The position numbers and the translations under genes are program-made. The notes beneath the pieces are model-generated. The model saw only the letters and a list, made by a program, of their open reading frames with translations. It was not told where the DNA came from and made no database searches. From assembly GCA_947624675.1 (NCBI GenBank), contig CANQLI010000001.1, positions 228,510-292,509 on the forward strand: a stretch of 64,000 bases of DNA. Direction: 5' to 3'. Shown one piece after another: positions 25,104 through 35,030 of the stretch; position 1 is the first letter of the stretch, and each line of letters starts with the position of its first letter. The DNA is from an uncultured Clostridia bacterium (GTDB lineage Bacteria; Bacillota; Clostridia; Oscillospirales; Ruminococcaceae).

Positions 25104-28100
25104 TTACTTAACATATTTCTTTAAAACACCGTAAAGGGTCATTATATTAAGAGGCTTCGCTATATGTTCGTTAGATATATCGCCGCTTTTCGGCTTTGTA
25201 AAAATATTGTTATCAACGGCTATTATCGGAATATCCGGATCCTTTTCCCTTATCATTATTGCAGTCTCATATCCTGAAAGCTTCGGCATAGTCTCATCTA
25301 AAAATACTATATCAAAGCTTTCACCTCCATTGAAAATTGAAAGCGCTTCCTCACCATCGTGAGCCGGAATTATATGCACACCCATTATTTCAAAAAGCTC
25401 ATCGGCTGTACTTAAGTTCAACGGATTATCCTCAGCAAAAAGCACCTTTACATTTTCAAAAACGGAGCTTATCCCTGTATCATTTTTATTATCTTTCTCG
25501 CTTGTAATATCAAGCAATACCTTTTTAAGCATCGTATTAAATACAGGCTTTTTCAGTGAATATATATTGCCGACAGATGTATTGAGAGACTCATTTGAAT
25601 CAAGCATCACGATACCCACAGAACCGTTTGTTATATCACTTATAAACTCTATCGTTTCCTGTGCCTCATTCAAAGAACTGTCGATAATAACAGCGGCATA
25701 TTCAAAACCGTTTTGCTTGAAATCATACAGCTCGCTTGCAATCTCTTTTGGATCAAATATATATGTACTGTCGATACCAAGTGCCTGAAGCATCACACTA
25801 AGCGACTCACATTCCGACTTATTATGATCAACAATCAGCACATACTTACCCTCAAAGTCAACTCCGCTTAAAAGCTCTACCTCCTGAAGCTTTGTTGTAA
25901 ACTCAACTATCAATGAATTATTTGTTAACTTGATTTCTCCTCCGATCATCTCGATAACATTTCTGACTATCTCCATACTAAGGTCCTCGTCGTCAAAAGC
26001 AGTAAACACATTTTTGATAGTATCTTCACTGCTCTCATAGACAACCCGGTATTTTGAATACCCGTCAAGTACAACAAAATCCTGAAGCTCCTCAAAAAAC
26101 AGCTTGATTTTTTTACCGGGCTCCGTAAAATCACTTGCTCTGAGTATTACAGTAGTCAGCACCTGAACATATCTGTACAGATCGCCCTGAAGATATTCGT
26201 GAACTATATTTCTAGGAGTTATTTCAAGCGTCTGCGCCTTTTGCTTAAGCTTATTCCCAACTATATCCATTATCTGGGAAAACATATCCTCAAGCATAAA
26301 TGGAGTCGAATCAACTGCCAGGTCTGTACCCTCAAGCCTTGACATATCAAGCGACTCTGATAATACCTTTTCGAGATCATTTGCCATAGAAGAAATTTTA
26401 CAGAGGTAATCAATAACCTTCTGTTTATCCCCTATGCTTGCAAGTGCAAGAGAGGAAAGTCCGTTAATAGACTTAATAGGAGATGACAGCTTTAAAGCGG
26501 CTTCCTTTAAAAAATCGTTTTTTGCTCTGTTTGCGTTAGTTGAAAACGCAAGAGCATCACTAAGCGTGCGCATTCTGGATTTTTCCGCATCTGTGTTTTT
26601 AACAAGTATTATTATGTTCTTTTCACCGAATACAGTGATATTTGTACAGAGTATATTAAAGCTGTGCAAAAATCCTTTATCCGACAATATTTCAACATCA
26701 TCAGAAATTATAGTGCTGTCCTCAGCGCATTTTTTTATAACTCTAGCGATTTTTTCATAATTTGTCTTATCGGTAACAGCCTTTATTGCTTCGTCAAGAA
26801 GAGGATAGCTTCCTTTTTTTGGGATATTAAAATACTTAGCGTCAAAATGAATACAATGAAAAGAAGTAAGATCCGCAGAAACCGAAAGAGCAGCAGAATA
26901 TGTTCTTGAAACAGCTATCTGGGAAGCCATTTCATCTATATTCTCAACCATCTGTTCATCAATGCACCTTATTCCCAGAACAATATAAGGCATATCTGTA
27001 CTGAAGCTGTCAGACTTTACCACGCTCATCTTCATCCAGCTTCCGTCCTTATATTTATACACAAGGTCTATTTCTTCTTCTCCGCCAATAAAGCACTCTA
27101 AAAGATTCTTTGCCTGAAGAATGTTTATCACCTGATCCTGATAGCTTTCCTCAATATAAGTCCTTGCGTACTCAGATATGACCTCACTAAAGCTCTTGGT
27201 CGGCATATTGCTCTGAACAAAATCCTCATAGCCTCCCCTTATTTTGAGTGGTCTAATAGTTTCTTCGCTTAAGTTTGCAAAATACGCACCGACATACTTT
27301 CTGCTAAGCGCTGCCATAGTCGCATGATTTTCCGCATTTTCGATCTCATTTTTCTTTCTACTGTCAATAAGCTGTGTAAGAGTTATCTCGGTAATATCCT
27401 CATCACTTATGTCTGTGAGATTTACTGCTGTCGTAGAAACCCATTTATAGCTTTTTCCTGACGAAGTACGATATTCAAGATAAACGGTATTGTCGCCCTT
27501 AGAAAACCTGTCGAGCAGGTTCTTTCTACAAAAAGTCTTTATGTATTTATCCCTGTCATCCGGATAAACACTTTTTGCCATATCAATAACCGACTCGTCA
27601 AATGAACTATAATCTGTACCCTGTGTATATTGAGAAATATTTGTAAGATTTATTCTTTCAAAGGAGTTTCTTGTAAGATTAACATAAGCAGCGAAAACAT
27701 ATTTATTAGATACTGCCGCAGACAAAAGCATATTGACCTTTTGATTTTCTATACGCTCTTTGTATTTTTCATTTATATCCTCTACCGCTATGACTATTGT
27801 TTTCCCGTCAGGGTCATAGCCTGATATGTCATATGACACCTGTCTGTATTCGCCGGCAATCTTTCTCTTGTACTCATAGTTTATCATATTGGCTTTGGAA
27901 ATTTCCTTAAGGATATTGTCTAAATCCAGTTCAAACAAATATCTTTCTTTATCACCGGGATAGATATACTTCTCAGCGAAATCATTTATCACCTCTGAAT
28001 AAATTTGTGAATCAAAGTCACAGATATAATTTTCACCTTCTTTTGACTGCATAACAGAGTGAAGTGTTTTACTTTCTGTATCCAAAACATAAATAGCCAA

Positions 28101-28451
28101 AAAGGTTTTACAAAGAGTGTCATAAACCACGGTATCTTTATTAAGGTGTAGCGTATCGGTACCCATAAAGATCCTTACCGCCACCATACTTTTTCCATCC
28201 AACTGCATATCGGAACTGCTCGACTCGATAGAGCTTATACTTCCATCGTCAAAGCGATACCTTATATATCTTGTTTCACCTGCCGGATTGCTTGGCAGCA
28301 AAGCGCTAGGAAGGACTTCACTTGCACAAATACCCTCTTTCGCGTCAGGAAAATACTTTTTCAACAAACTGCTTGCATAACATATTTTAAGCGTATTTTT
28401 CTCCGCTATATATATGGCACAGTCGCGAAACATATCTATAAAGTTTTTCAT
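25104..28451 (-). CDS. PAS-repeat hybrid sensor protein with degenerate kinase core
   Basis: An 1115-residue cytoplasmic protein. From about 100 to 635 it holds some four PAS-like modules with repeated signatures (YVNLTRNSFERI, YFANLSEETIRPL, LSVSADLTSF). Residues 645-710 align with a HisKA dimerisation helix, but the phosphoacceptor His is replaced (FLKEAALKLSSPIKS against FLANMSHEIRTP). The ATPase part (750-860) lacks clear N, G1 and G2 boxes. Two receiver domains follow: 868-980 (Asp924) and 1001-1115, the latter with intact AEDN, Asp1052 in FDIVFLDET and Lys1099. It probably relays or senses without phosphorylating itself. No partner kinase gene adjoins it. Confidence 0.85.
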   Translation of the reverse strand: MKNFIDMFRDCAIYIAEKNTLKICYASSLLKKYFPDAKEGICASEVLPSALLPSNPAGETRYIRYRFDDGSISSIESSSSDMQLDGKSMVAVRIFMGTDTLHLNKDTVVYDTLCKTFLAIYVLDTESKTLHSVMQSKEGENYICDFDSQIYSEVINDFAEKYIYPGDKERYLFELDLDNILKEISKANMINYEYKRKIAGEYRQVSYDISGYDPDGKTIVIAVEDINEKYKERIENQKVNMLLSAAVSNKYVFAAYVNLTRNSFERINLTNISQYTQGTDYSSFDESVIDMAKSVYPDDRDKYIKTFCRKNLLDRFSKGDNTVYLEYRTSSGKSYKWVSTTAVNLTDISDEDITEITLTQLIDSRKKNEIENAENHATMAALSRKYVGAYFANLSEETIRPLKIRGGYEDFVQSNMPTKSFSEVISEYARTYIEESYQDQVINILQAKNLLECFIGGEEEIDLVYKYKDGSWMKMSVVKSDSFSTDMPYIVLGIRCIDEQMVENIDEMASQIAVSRTYSAALSVSADLTSFHCIHFDAKYFNIPKKGSYPLLDEAIKAVTDKTNYEKIARVIKKCAEDSTIISDDVEILSDKGFLHSFNILCTNITVFGEKNIIILVKNTDAEKSRMRTLSDALAFSTNANRAKNDFLKEAALKLSSPIKSINGLSSLALASIGDKQKVIDYLCKISSMANDLEKVLSESLDMSRLEGTDLAVDSTPFMLEDMFSQIMDIVGNKLKQKAQTLEITPRNIVHEYLQGDLYRYVQVLTTVILRASDFTEPGKKIKLFFEELQDFVVLDGYSKYRVVYESSEDTIKNVFTAFDDEDLSMEIVRNVIEMIGGEIKLTNNSLIVEFTTKLQEVELLSGVDFEGKYVLIVDHNKSECESLSVMLQALGIDSTYIFDPKEIASELYDFKQNGFEYAAVIIDSSLNEAQETIEFISDITNGSVGIVMLDSNESLNTSVGNIYSLKKPVFNTMLKKVLLDITSEKDNKNDTGISSVFENVKVLFAEDNPLNLSTADELFEIMGVHIIPAHDGEEALSIFNGGESFDIVFLDETMPKLSGYETAIMIREKDPDIPIIAVDNNIFTKPKSGDISNEHIAKPLNIMTLYGVLKKYVK

Positions 28452-28568
28452 TGATAAGCCCCCTTAATAATTATGGCTAATTTTATTATACAATGAAAAA
28501 TATTAAAATTCAATACCTGTGTTATTATTCTTTATTTTTCGGGCAAAAACTTATACTAATTGCGTAAA

Positions 28569-28600
28569 TTAAAAAAGGACGACTACCGCCGTCCTAATTT
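28569..28600 (-). terminator. Terminator of the fab/acc operon
   Basis: Leftward AGGACG / CGTCCT hairpin with a short loop followed by six T, just past the acpP stop. Confidence 0.85.
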
Positions 28601-28613
28601 TATAAATTTAATT

Positions 28614-28835
28614 CTATCCCTCAATGATTTTAACTATATCATTGACTGTCTTTACATTTTCAACATCTTCGTCAGGGATCTTGATTTCAAATTCGTCCTC
28701 AAGCGCCATAACTAAGTCAACTACATCAAGTGAATCTGCACCAAGGTCGTCAATAATAGAAGCCTCCGGAGTAACCTTGTCCTCATCGACCTCAAGCTGA
28801 TCTACAATGATCTCCTTAACCTTATCAAAAACCAT
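28614..28835 (-). CDS. acpP: Acyl carrier protein of fatty-acid synthesis
   Basis: A 73-residue acidic carrier protein with [16 protein letters not shown]; Ser35 is the phosphopantetheine site. It carries growing acyl chains between the Fab enzymes. It is the last gene of the fabH-to-accA operon, 48 bases after accA, instead of next to fabH/fabD/fabG as in many Firmicutes. A second, different ACP gene lies at 40025. Confidence 0.95.
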   Translation of the reverse strand: MVFDKVKEIIVDQLEVDEDKVTPEASIIDDLGADSLDVVDLVMALEDEFEIKIPDEDVENVKTVNDIVKIIEG

Positions 28836-28883
28836 TTTAAAACCCTCCTATTTTTTTATTTTAGGTTACAAAAACGGATAAAG

Positions 28884-29693
28884 TCAGACATTCTCATCAA
28901 ACTCTCCGATTTTCCTAAACTTATTATAGCGTTCATTAAGTAATTCGTCAATACCTTTTTGTAATTTTCTTTGTAACACATCTTCCAGATATTTTGAAAT
29001 GTTATCTGCTGTCTCATCAGCCGAAATATGAGCGCCTCCGTCAGGCTCTGGTATTATCTTTTCACATATGTCCAATTCGACAAGATCCTCGGCTGTTATT
29101 TTCATAATGTCACAAGCTTCTCGCTCACGGGAAGCGTCCTTCCACAAAATCGAAGCAAACCCCCTTGGCGAAATAACACTGTATATTGAATTTTCAAGCA
29201 TTGCAAGCTCGTCACAAACACCAAGAGCCAAAGCCCCTCCGCTTCCTGCCTCGCCGAGAACTATTGATATTATAGGCGTTTTAAGCGTCATAAATTCCAT
29301 TATGTTTCTTGCGATAGCCTCGCCCTGTCCTCTTTCCTCCGCTTCGATTCCGCAAAATGCTCCGGGAGTGTCAATAAGACAAATTATCGGACGGTGAAAT
29401 TTTTCTGCCTGTTTAGCGAGTCTGAGCGCTTTTCTGTATCCCTCCGGGTGCGGCATAGCAAAGTTTGAAGCTTTATTCTCCTTAAGATCTCTTCCCTTTA
29501 CCTGTGCAAGAACAGTAACGGGGATGTCATTAAAATACCCTATACCACCGATTATAGCTCCGTCATCGCCATAATGACGATCGCCGTGCATTTCAAAGAA
29601 ATCATTAAAAATAAGCGGAATATAATCTCTTACAGTAGGTCTGTATTTATTTCTTATAAGGTCAAGTCTTTCACTTGCTAAGAGGTTACTCAT
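28884..29693 (-). CDS. accA: Acetyl-CoA carboxylase carboxyltransferase, alpha subunit
   Basis: A 269-residue crotonase-fold subunit (FFEMHGDRHYGDDGAIIGGI, VTVLAQVKGRD, DTPGAFCGIEAEERGQGEAI, LGEAGSGGALALGV). With AccD it transfers carboxyl from carboxybiotin on BCCP to acetyl-CoA, giving malonyl-CoA. It starts one base after the accD stop. It is a little shorter than the E. coli protein at the N-terminus, as is normal in Firmicutes. Confidence 0.96.
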   Translation of the reverse strand: MSNLLASERLDLIRNKYRPTVRDYIPLIFNDFFEMHGDRHYGDDGAIIGGIGYFNDIPVTVLAQVKGRDLKENKASNFAMPHPEGYRKALRLAKQAEKFHRPIICLIDTPGAFCGIEAEERGQGEAIARNIMEFMTLKTPIISIVLGEAGSGGALALGVCDELAMLENSIYSVISPRGFASILWKDASREREACDIMKITAEDLVELDICEKIIPEPDGGAHISADETADNISKYLEDVLQRKLQKGIDELLNERYNKFRKIGEFDENV

Positions 29694-29694
29694 A

Positions 29695-30558
29695 TTACAT
29701 TACACCTCCGTGCAGCTTTATTAAATGTGCGATAGTCCGTCTGATTTTACGCCTTTCAACTATCATATCAACAAAGCCCTTTTCGAGCAAAAACTCTGCC
29801 GACTGAAAGTCCTCAGGAAGCCTTTGTTTTATAGTGCCTTCGATCACTCGACGACCCGCAAATCCTATAAGGACCTTTGGCTCAGCGATTATAATGTCTC
29901 CGAGCGATGCAAACGAAGCTGTGACACCTCCTGTTGTCGGGTCTGTCATAACCGTAATATAAAGACCGCCTGCAGCGTTATGCCTTGCGACCGCGCCGGA
30001 AGTCTTAGCCATCTGCATCAAAGACACAGTTCCCTCCTGCATTCTCGCTCCGCCGGATGCTGTAAACACGATTATAGGAAGTTTGTTAGCCGTTGCATAT
30101 TCAAAAGCACGAGTTATCTTTTCACCAACTACGCTTCCCATAGAAGCCATCATATATCTTGAATCCATAACTGCTATGACAACTCTAAGTCCCCTGATTT
30201 TAGCTTCTCCCGTTATAACAGCATCATTAAGCTTGGTTTTCTCCCTGAGTCTAGCCTGCTTTTCCTCATATTCGGGAAAATCTATCGGATTCTTTGAGAT
30301 CATATCCTTATCAAACTCAATAAGACTGCCCTTGTCGATAGTTATATCAAGTCTTTCTTTTGCAGATATTCTGGAATGATACCCACAGTTAGGACAAATT
30401 TTAGAATTAGAAACAAAATCGTCCATAAATGACACGCCCGAACATCTCGGACATTTAAACATTATGTCTGACGGAATATCATTTTTATTTGGCTTCTGCG
30501 GCGATTTATCCTCGCCGTTAAAGCGTGTTTTCACCACTGAAAATAAGTCTTCGAGCAA
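29695..30558 (-). CDS. accD: Acetyl-CoA carboxylase carboxyltransferase, beta subunit
   Basis: A 287-residue subunit. An N-terminal zinc ribbon (FKCPRCSGV and KICPNCGYH, about 34-58) precedes the crotonase-fold core (VFTASGGARMQEGT, MTDPTTGGVTASFA). The start is TTG at 30558 with GGAAGG seven bases before it. Pairs with AccA encoded immediately downstream. Confidence 0.95.
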   Translation of the reverse strand: MLEDLFSVVKTRFNGEDKSPQKPNKNDIPSDIMFKCPRCSGVSFMDDFVSNSKICPNCGYHSRISAKERLDITIDKGSLIEFDKDMISKNPIDFPEYEEKQARLREKTKLNDAVITGEAKIRGLRVVIAVMDSRYMMASMGSVVGEKITRAFEYATANKLPIIVFTASGGARMQEGTVSLMQMAKTSGAVARHNAAGGLYITVMTDPTTGGVTASFASLGDIIIAEPKVLIGFAGRRVIEGTIKQRLPEDFQSAEFLLEKGFVDMIVERRKIRRTIAHLIKLHGGVM

Positions 30559-30631
30559 AATAAATCCTTCCTTTCGAAAGATCTATGTATTTAACACAAA
30601 CCTTGTCCTTATCGTATTACCTATCTCCTTA

Positions 30632-31990
30632 TTATTCACCGTTTTCCTTTAATATATCTACCCTTCCTAAGAATCCGTTATCGTAATCACCCTTTAAAAA
30701 CTCTTTTCTGCGAATAAGCTTTAGGTGAAAATCAATATTGGTAGAAACTCCGTCTACGATAAATTCCGATAGTGCCCAGCGCATTTTAGCTATAGCTGTT
30801 TCTCGGTCAGATGCGTGAACAATGAGCTTTGCGATCATCGAATCATAGTACGGAGATATTTCACATCCCTGATAACAAGCGCTGTCGATTCTTATTCCGG
30901 GACCTCCCGGAACATAAAGCGAATTTATAACTCCCGGTGACGGACGAAATCCCATTTCAGGATCTTCAGCATTTATTCTGCATTCTATCGAATGTCCTGT
31001 AATGTGAATATCCTCCTGATTTACGTTCAAAGGCTCCCCGCCCGCTATAAGGAGCTGCCACTTTACAAGGTCGACCCCTGTAACAGCCTCTGTTATAGGA
31101 TGCTCGACCTGTATTCTGGTATTCATTTCCATAAAGTAGTAATTGTGCTTATTGTCCACCAAAAACTCTATCGTTCCAGCATTTCTGTATCCGCATACCT
31201 TTGCCGCCGCGACTGCCGAGCGTCCCATTTTTTGTCTGAGCTCCTCTGTCATTATCGGAGAGGGAGTTTCCTCCAAAACCTTTTGGTTCCTCCTCTGCAT
31301 TGAACAATCACGCTCGCCGAGATAAATGATATTTCCAAAGTTGTCCGCTAAAATCTGTATCTCTATATGCTTTGGATTTTCAATAAACTTTTCAATATAT
31401 ATGGCGTCGTTTCCAAAACAAGCCAATGCTTCCTGCTTTGCCGCAGTTATCTGCGCTTCAAGCTCACTCTCATCATTGACTATCCTTATTCCTCTTCCAC
31501 CGCCGCCGGCAGAAGCCTTTACAAGCACAGGATAGCCTATTTTCTGAGCAAGCTCTCTCGCTTCGTCAACGCTGTTTACTTCGCCGTCAGAGCCGAGAAT
31601 AACCGGAACACCTGCCTGCTTCATCGTCTCTTTAGCCTGAGCTTTATCTCCGAGCATATCAATAGATTCAGGACGGGGTCCGATAAAAGTTATTCCGCAT
31701 TTTTCACAAGTTCTTGCAAAATGTGCGTTTTCCGACAAAAAGCCAAAGCCCGGGTGAACTGCGTCAGCTCCGGTAAGCTCGCAGGCAGAAATAATTTCCC
31801 TCATATTAAGGTAGCTGTCCTTACTCTGAGGGGGTCCTATACAGACCGCTTCATCGGCAATTTTAGCGTGAAGCGCATTCTTATCCGCAGTGGAATACAC
31901 CGCAACAGTTGATATGCCGAGCTCCCTGCACGCACGAATTATTCTTACGGCGATCTCGCCTCTGTTTGCAATCAAAACTTTTTTCAGCAT
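30632..31990 (-). CDS. accC: Biotin carboxylase
   Basis: A 452-residue ATP-grasp enzyme that carboxylates biotin on BCCP with bicarbonate and ATP. Starts MLKKVLIANRGEIAVRIIRA; the glycine-rich ATP loop KASAGGGGRGIRIV, EKFIENPKHIEIQIL, and the catalytic FMEMNTRIQVEHPITEAVTG are present. Full family length. AAGGAAG precedes the ATG. The 73-base gap to accD is the longest in this part of the operon but holds no clear terminator. Confidence 0.97.
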   Translation of the reverse strand: MLKKVLIANRGEIAVRIIRACRELGISTVAVYSTADKNALHAKIADEAVCIGPPQSKDSYLNMREIISACELTGADAVHPGFGFLSENAHFARTCEKCGITFIGPRPESIDMLGDKAQAKETMKQAGVPVILGSDGEVNSVDEARELAQKIGYPVLVKASAGGGGRGIRIVNDESELEAQITAAKQEALACFGNDAIYIEKFIENPKHIEIQILADNFGNIIYLGERDCSMQRRNQKVLEETPSPIMTEELRQKMGRSAVAAAKVCGYRNAGTIEFLVDNKHNYYFMEMNTRIQVEHPITEAVTGVDLVKWQLLIAGGEPLNVNQEDIHITGHSIECRINAEDPEMGFRPSPGVINSLYVPGGPGIRIDSACYQGCEISPYYDSMIAKLIVHASDRETAIAKMRWALSEFIVDGVSTNIDFHLKLIRRKEFLKGDYDNGFLGRVDILKENGE

Positions 31991-32034
31991 AATACTTCTT
32001 CCTTAAAGTAAAATATTACGAATCAAAAATAAAC

Positions 32035-32466
32035 TTACTTAATAGCAAAGGTAATCTCTGCCGATACTGCTTTTTCGCCGTTTACGGTAGCTATGCCCTT
32101 ACCTATGCCGAGAGGCCCTCTTACCCTTATTATCTCGACCTCAAGATTAAGGATGTCGCCCGGAACTACCTGTCTTCGAAACTTACAGTTGTTTATTCCG
32201 CCAAAAAGACCTATCTTTCCCTTGTTTTCGGGAAGCGATAAAAGAGCTACCGCACCGGCCTGTGCGAGCATCTCCACCATCAGAACACCGGGTGTAACTG
32301 GATATTCGGGAAAATGCCCTTTAAACCAGAAATCTTCTTCTTTTATATACTTTGTCGCAACGACTTTTTTACCTACCTCAAGCTCATTGATCTCATCTAT
32401 AAGCAAAAACGGATCTCTGTGCGGAATTATTTCCTTGATTTGTTCCTTATCCAATAAAACAGCCAT
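32035..32466 (-). CDS. fabZ: 3-hydroxyacyl-ACP dehydratase FabZ
   Basis: A 143-residue hot-dog fold enzyme dehydrating beta-hydroxyacyl-ACP. The active-site segment is GHFPEYPVTPGVLMVEML, with catalytic His and Glu. RDPFLLIDEI at the N-terminus is typical. Only one dehydratase is seen, so FabZ may also support unsaturated chain formation, as in other FabA-less Firmicutes. It lies between accB and accC. Confidence 0.95.
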   Translation of the reverse strand: MAVLLDKEQIKEIIPHRDPFLLIDEINELEVGKKVVATKYIKEEDFWFKGHFPEYPVTPGVLMVEMLAQAGAVALLSLPENKGKIGLFGGINNCKFRRQVVPGDILNLEVEIIRVRGPLGIGKGIATVNGEKAVSAEITFAIK

Positions 32467-32487
32467 AAATATATCCCCTTAATAATA

Positions 32488-32940
32488 TCAGCCAATCACC
32501 ATAACAGGCTGGTCAAACTCAAGTGCATCGCCGTTTTTTACCATTATCTCTTTTACGACGCCGTCAAAATCGCTTGTTACCTCGCTCATGACCTTCATAG
32601 ATTCAATAATAAAGATAACATCGCCCTTTTTAACACTTTTTCCTACTGTAACATAAGGCTCATCATCAGGCGACGGAGCAGCATAAAATGTTCCCACAAT
32701 AGGAGCTTTTACTATGTTGCCCTCTGCTTCTGCCGGAGCTGACTCAGGTACAGCATTAACATTAGCCGCCGGTACAGGAGCCGGAATTCCGCCGATCGGA
32801 GGCGGCGGACAAGTTTTTCCTTTGACCGTTATCATTTTATCACAGTCGCTTAAGGTTATCTCCTCAAGCTCTTTTTGATTGACTATATCTGCAAGCTTTT
32901 CAATAGCGTCAAAATCAAAGTCCAAAATATCTTTTCCCAT
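32488..32940 (-). CDS. accB: Biotin carboxyl carrier protein
   Basis: A 150-residue BCCP. N-terminal helical part, a Pro/Ala-rich linker (about 45-75) and a C-terminal biotinyl domain. The biotinylated Lys116 sits in IIESMKVMSEV; the residue after Lys is Val rather than the common Met. The start at ATG 32940 is set by GGAGG seven bases upstream; a TTG 18 bases before it would run through that site. Twenty-one bases after fabF. Confidence 0.94.
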   Translation of the reverse strand: MGKDILDFDFDAIEKLADIVNQKELEEITLSDCDKMITVKGKTCPPPPIGGIPAPVPAANVNAVPESAPAEAEGNIVKAPIVGTFYAAPSPDDEPYVTVGKSVKKGDVIFIIESMKVMSEVTSDFDGVVKEIMVKNGDALEFDQPVMVIG

Positions 32941-32961
32941 TTTTAAATCCTCCGTCAAATA

Positions 32962-34200
32962 TCAGTCATTGTATTTTATAATACAAAGCGTTGCGTTGTG
33001 TCCGCCAAAGCCTAAAGAGTTTGAAAGTGCGCCATTTATGTCAACATCTCTGTTACCCTCTGTGCAGTAATCGAGGTCACATTCCGGATCGAAGGTTTTA
33101 TAACCAAGCGTTCTGTGTATAAAACCGTTTTTCACCGATAAAGCGGTAACTATCGCTTCGACTGCGCCCGCTGCGCCAAGAAGATGTCCTATCATACTTT
33201 TTGTCGAATTAACGACCGTCTTTTTAGCAGCCTGTTCACCAAGAGCGAGCTTTATCGCAGTTGTTTCATACTTATCGTTAAGTCCGGTAGATGTTCCGTG
33301 GGAATTTATATAATTTATATCCTCTGCCTTAAGACCTGCTTCCTCGTAACTGTTTTTCATAGCTCTTGCAGCAGCCTCACCGGTAGGAGACGGGCTGGTC
33401 ATATGATATGCGTCTCCGGTGGCACCGTATCCGCCTATCTCGGCATATATCCTTGCTCCTCTTGCCTTAGCGTGTTCAAGCTCCTCAAGGACTAATATCC
33501 CGCATCCCTCGCCAAGCACAAATCCCTGTCGGTTAAGGTCAAACGGAGTGGATGCCTCCTCCGGAGCTTCAGCCTTTGAAAGCGCCTTCATATTGTTAAA
33601 ACCGCTTACCGCAAACTTAGTGACACAAGCCTCTGTTCCGCCTGCAAGACAAACATCAAGATAACCGTCCTTCACCTTTCTAAACGCCTCTCCGATAGCG
33701 TGAGTTGCCGATGCACAGGCAGTTGTCGTGCAGAAGTTATCCCCTTTAAAGCCTGTTTTCATAGCTATCGTTCCTGCCGCCATATTTGTTATCATCATAG
33801 GTATATAAAAGACCGATATTCTGTCAGGGCCCTTTTCAAGAAAGCTTGTGTGCTGTTTTTCTGTTTCGTGAAGTCCTCCTATGCCGGCGCCTACGATAAC
33901 TCCGGCTCTGTAAGGGTCAATGTCCGAAAAATCCGTTCTGGCATCCTTTAAAGCTTCGTCTGCAGAACAGACAGCAAACTGTGTAAAGCGATCCATTCTT
34001 CTTGCTTCCTTTTTATCGATCACTCCGCTCGGATCAAAATTCTTGACACTTCCAACGACCTTTACTGGAATATCACTTGTATCAAACTCATCTATAAGCT
34101 TTATTCCGAGCTTGTTTGCCTTTATATTTTCCCAAAACTCAGCAACATTTTTTCCTAGAGGATTTACCGTTCCCATACCGGTGATAACTACTCTTTTCAT
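32962..34200 (-). CDS. fabF: Beta-ketoacyl-ACP synthase II
   Basis: A 412-residue condensing enzyme for chain elongation. RVVITGMGTVNPLG at the start, the active-site Cys in TTTACASATHAIGEA, His in INSHGTSTGLND, and His in NSTKSMIGHLLGAAGA form the Cys-His-His triad. Full length. It is the only elongation ketosynthase in the window, so it probably handles all chain lengths with FabH starting them. Confidence 0.97.
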   Translation of the reverse strand: MKRVVITGMGTVNPLGKNVAEFWENIKANKLGIKLIDEFDTSDIPVKVVGSVKNFDPSGVIDKKEARRMDRFTQFAVCSADEALKDARTDFSDIDPYRAGVIVGAGIGGLHETEKQHTSFLEKGPDRISVFYIPMMITNMAAGTIAMKTGFKGDNFCTTTACASATHAIGEAFRKVKDGYLDVCLAGGTEACVTKFAVSGFNNMKALSKAEAPEEASTPFDLNRQGFVLGEGCGILVLEELEHAKARGARIYAEIGGYGATGDAYHMTSPSPTGEAAARAMKNSYEEAGLKAEDINYINSHGTSTGLNDKYETTAIKLALGEQAAKKTVVNSTKSMIGHLLGAAGAVEAIVTALSVKNGFIHRTLGYKTFDPECDLDYCTEGNRDVDINGALSNSLGFGGHNATLCIIKYND

Positions 34201-34227
34201 ATTATAAAAGTTCCTTTCGGTTAAGTT

Positions 34228-34968
34228 TTACATTGAAAGTCCGCCGGAGATTTCTATCGTCTGTCCGGTAACATAGCTTGCATCATCAGATACAAGGAAT
34301 GAAACAACTCCGGCTATTTCATCTACTGTTCCGTATCTTCTCATTGCTATCACCGACAGCATCGCATTTCTCTGCTCCTCTGTCAAAGCGTCGGTCATAG
34401 GAGTCTTTATAAATCCTGGCGCAACGGCGTTTACTCTGATCCCCCTTGAACCCAATTCCTTGGCGGCGGTCTTTGTCATACCGATTATAGCCGCCTTTGA
34501 TGCGGAATAGTTTATCTGTCCGGGATTTCCGTAAAGTCCTGCTACTGATGCAAGGTTTACGATGGCGCCGCTTTTCTGTCTCATCATAACCGCTCCGACA
34601 AATTTTGTCATATTGAACACGCTTTTCTGGTTGACTGCGATCACAGCATCATACTGTTCCTCGCTCATTCTCACCATTAAGCCGTCCTTTGTGATACCGG
34701 CATTGTTCACCAGAACATCTATTGAACCGAAGCGTTCCTTTATTTTCTTTACCATTTCCTCACAGGCATCGTATTTTGAAACATCCGCTTCAAAAATCTC
34801 CGCCTCTATCCCGAACTCCTCACACTGTGCTTTTACAGCTTCCGCGTTCTTTCGGTCGCCTTCGCTGGGATAACAGTTTATCGCTACATTATAACCGTCC
34901 TTAGCGAGCCGTTTTACTATGCACTCGCCTATTCCCTGAGATGCGCCTGTCACTATTGCTGTTGCCAT
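34228..34968 (-). CDS. fabG: 3-oxoacyl-ACP reductase FabG
   Basis: A 246-residue short-chain dehydrogenase. NADPH loop TGASQGIGECI, NNAGITKDGL, catalytic Ser in NLASVAGLYG and the YSASK Tyr-Lys pair (INYSASKAAIIG). The C-terminal YVTGQTIEISGG is typical of FabG. Operon context with fabF and fabK makes the fatty-acid role firm. Confidence 0.96.
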   Translation of the reverse strand: MATAIVTGASQGIGECIVKRLAKDGYNVAINCYPSEGDRKNAEAVKAQCEEFGIEAEIFEADVSKYDACEEMVKKIKERFGSIDVLVNNAGITKDGLMVRMSEEQYDAVIAVNQKSVFNMTKFVGAVMMRQKSGAIVNLASVAGLYGNPGQINYSASKAAIIGMTKTAAKELGSRGIRVNAVAPGFIKTPMTDALTEEQRNAMLSVIAMRRYGTVDEIAGVVSFLVSDDASYVTGQTIEISGGLSM

Positions 34969-35030
34969 CGTTTTACCTCCGTGTCTTAGACAGAAACATT
35001 ATTCCGTCATCATATTCTGTACGATTTAAC

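Noticed and set aside
29725..30162. Antisense open frame of 145 codons opposite accD
   Set aside because: It is a shadow of the accD codon pattern with no ribosome site or recognisable protein features; similar shadows opposite accC, feoB and metG were dropped too.
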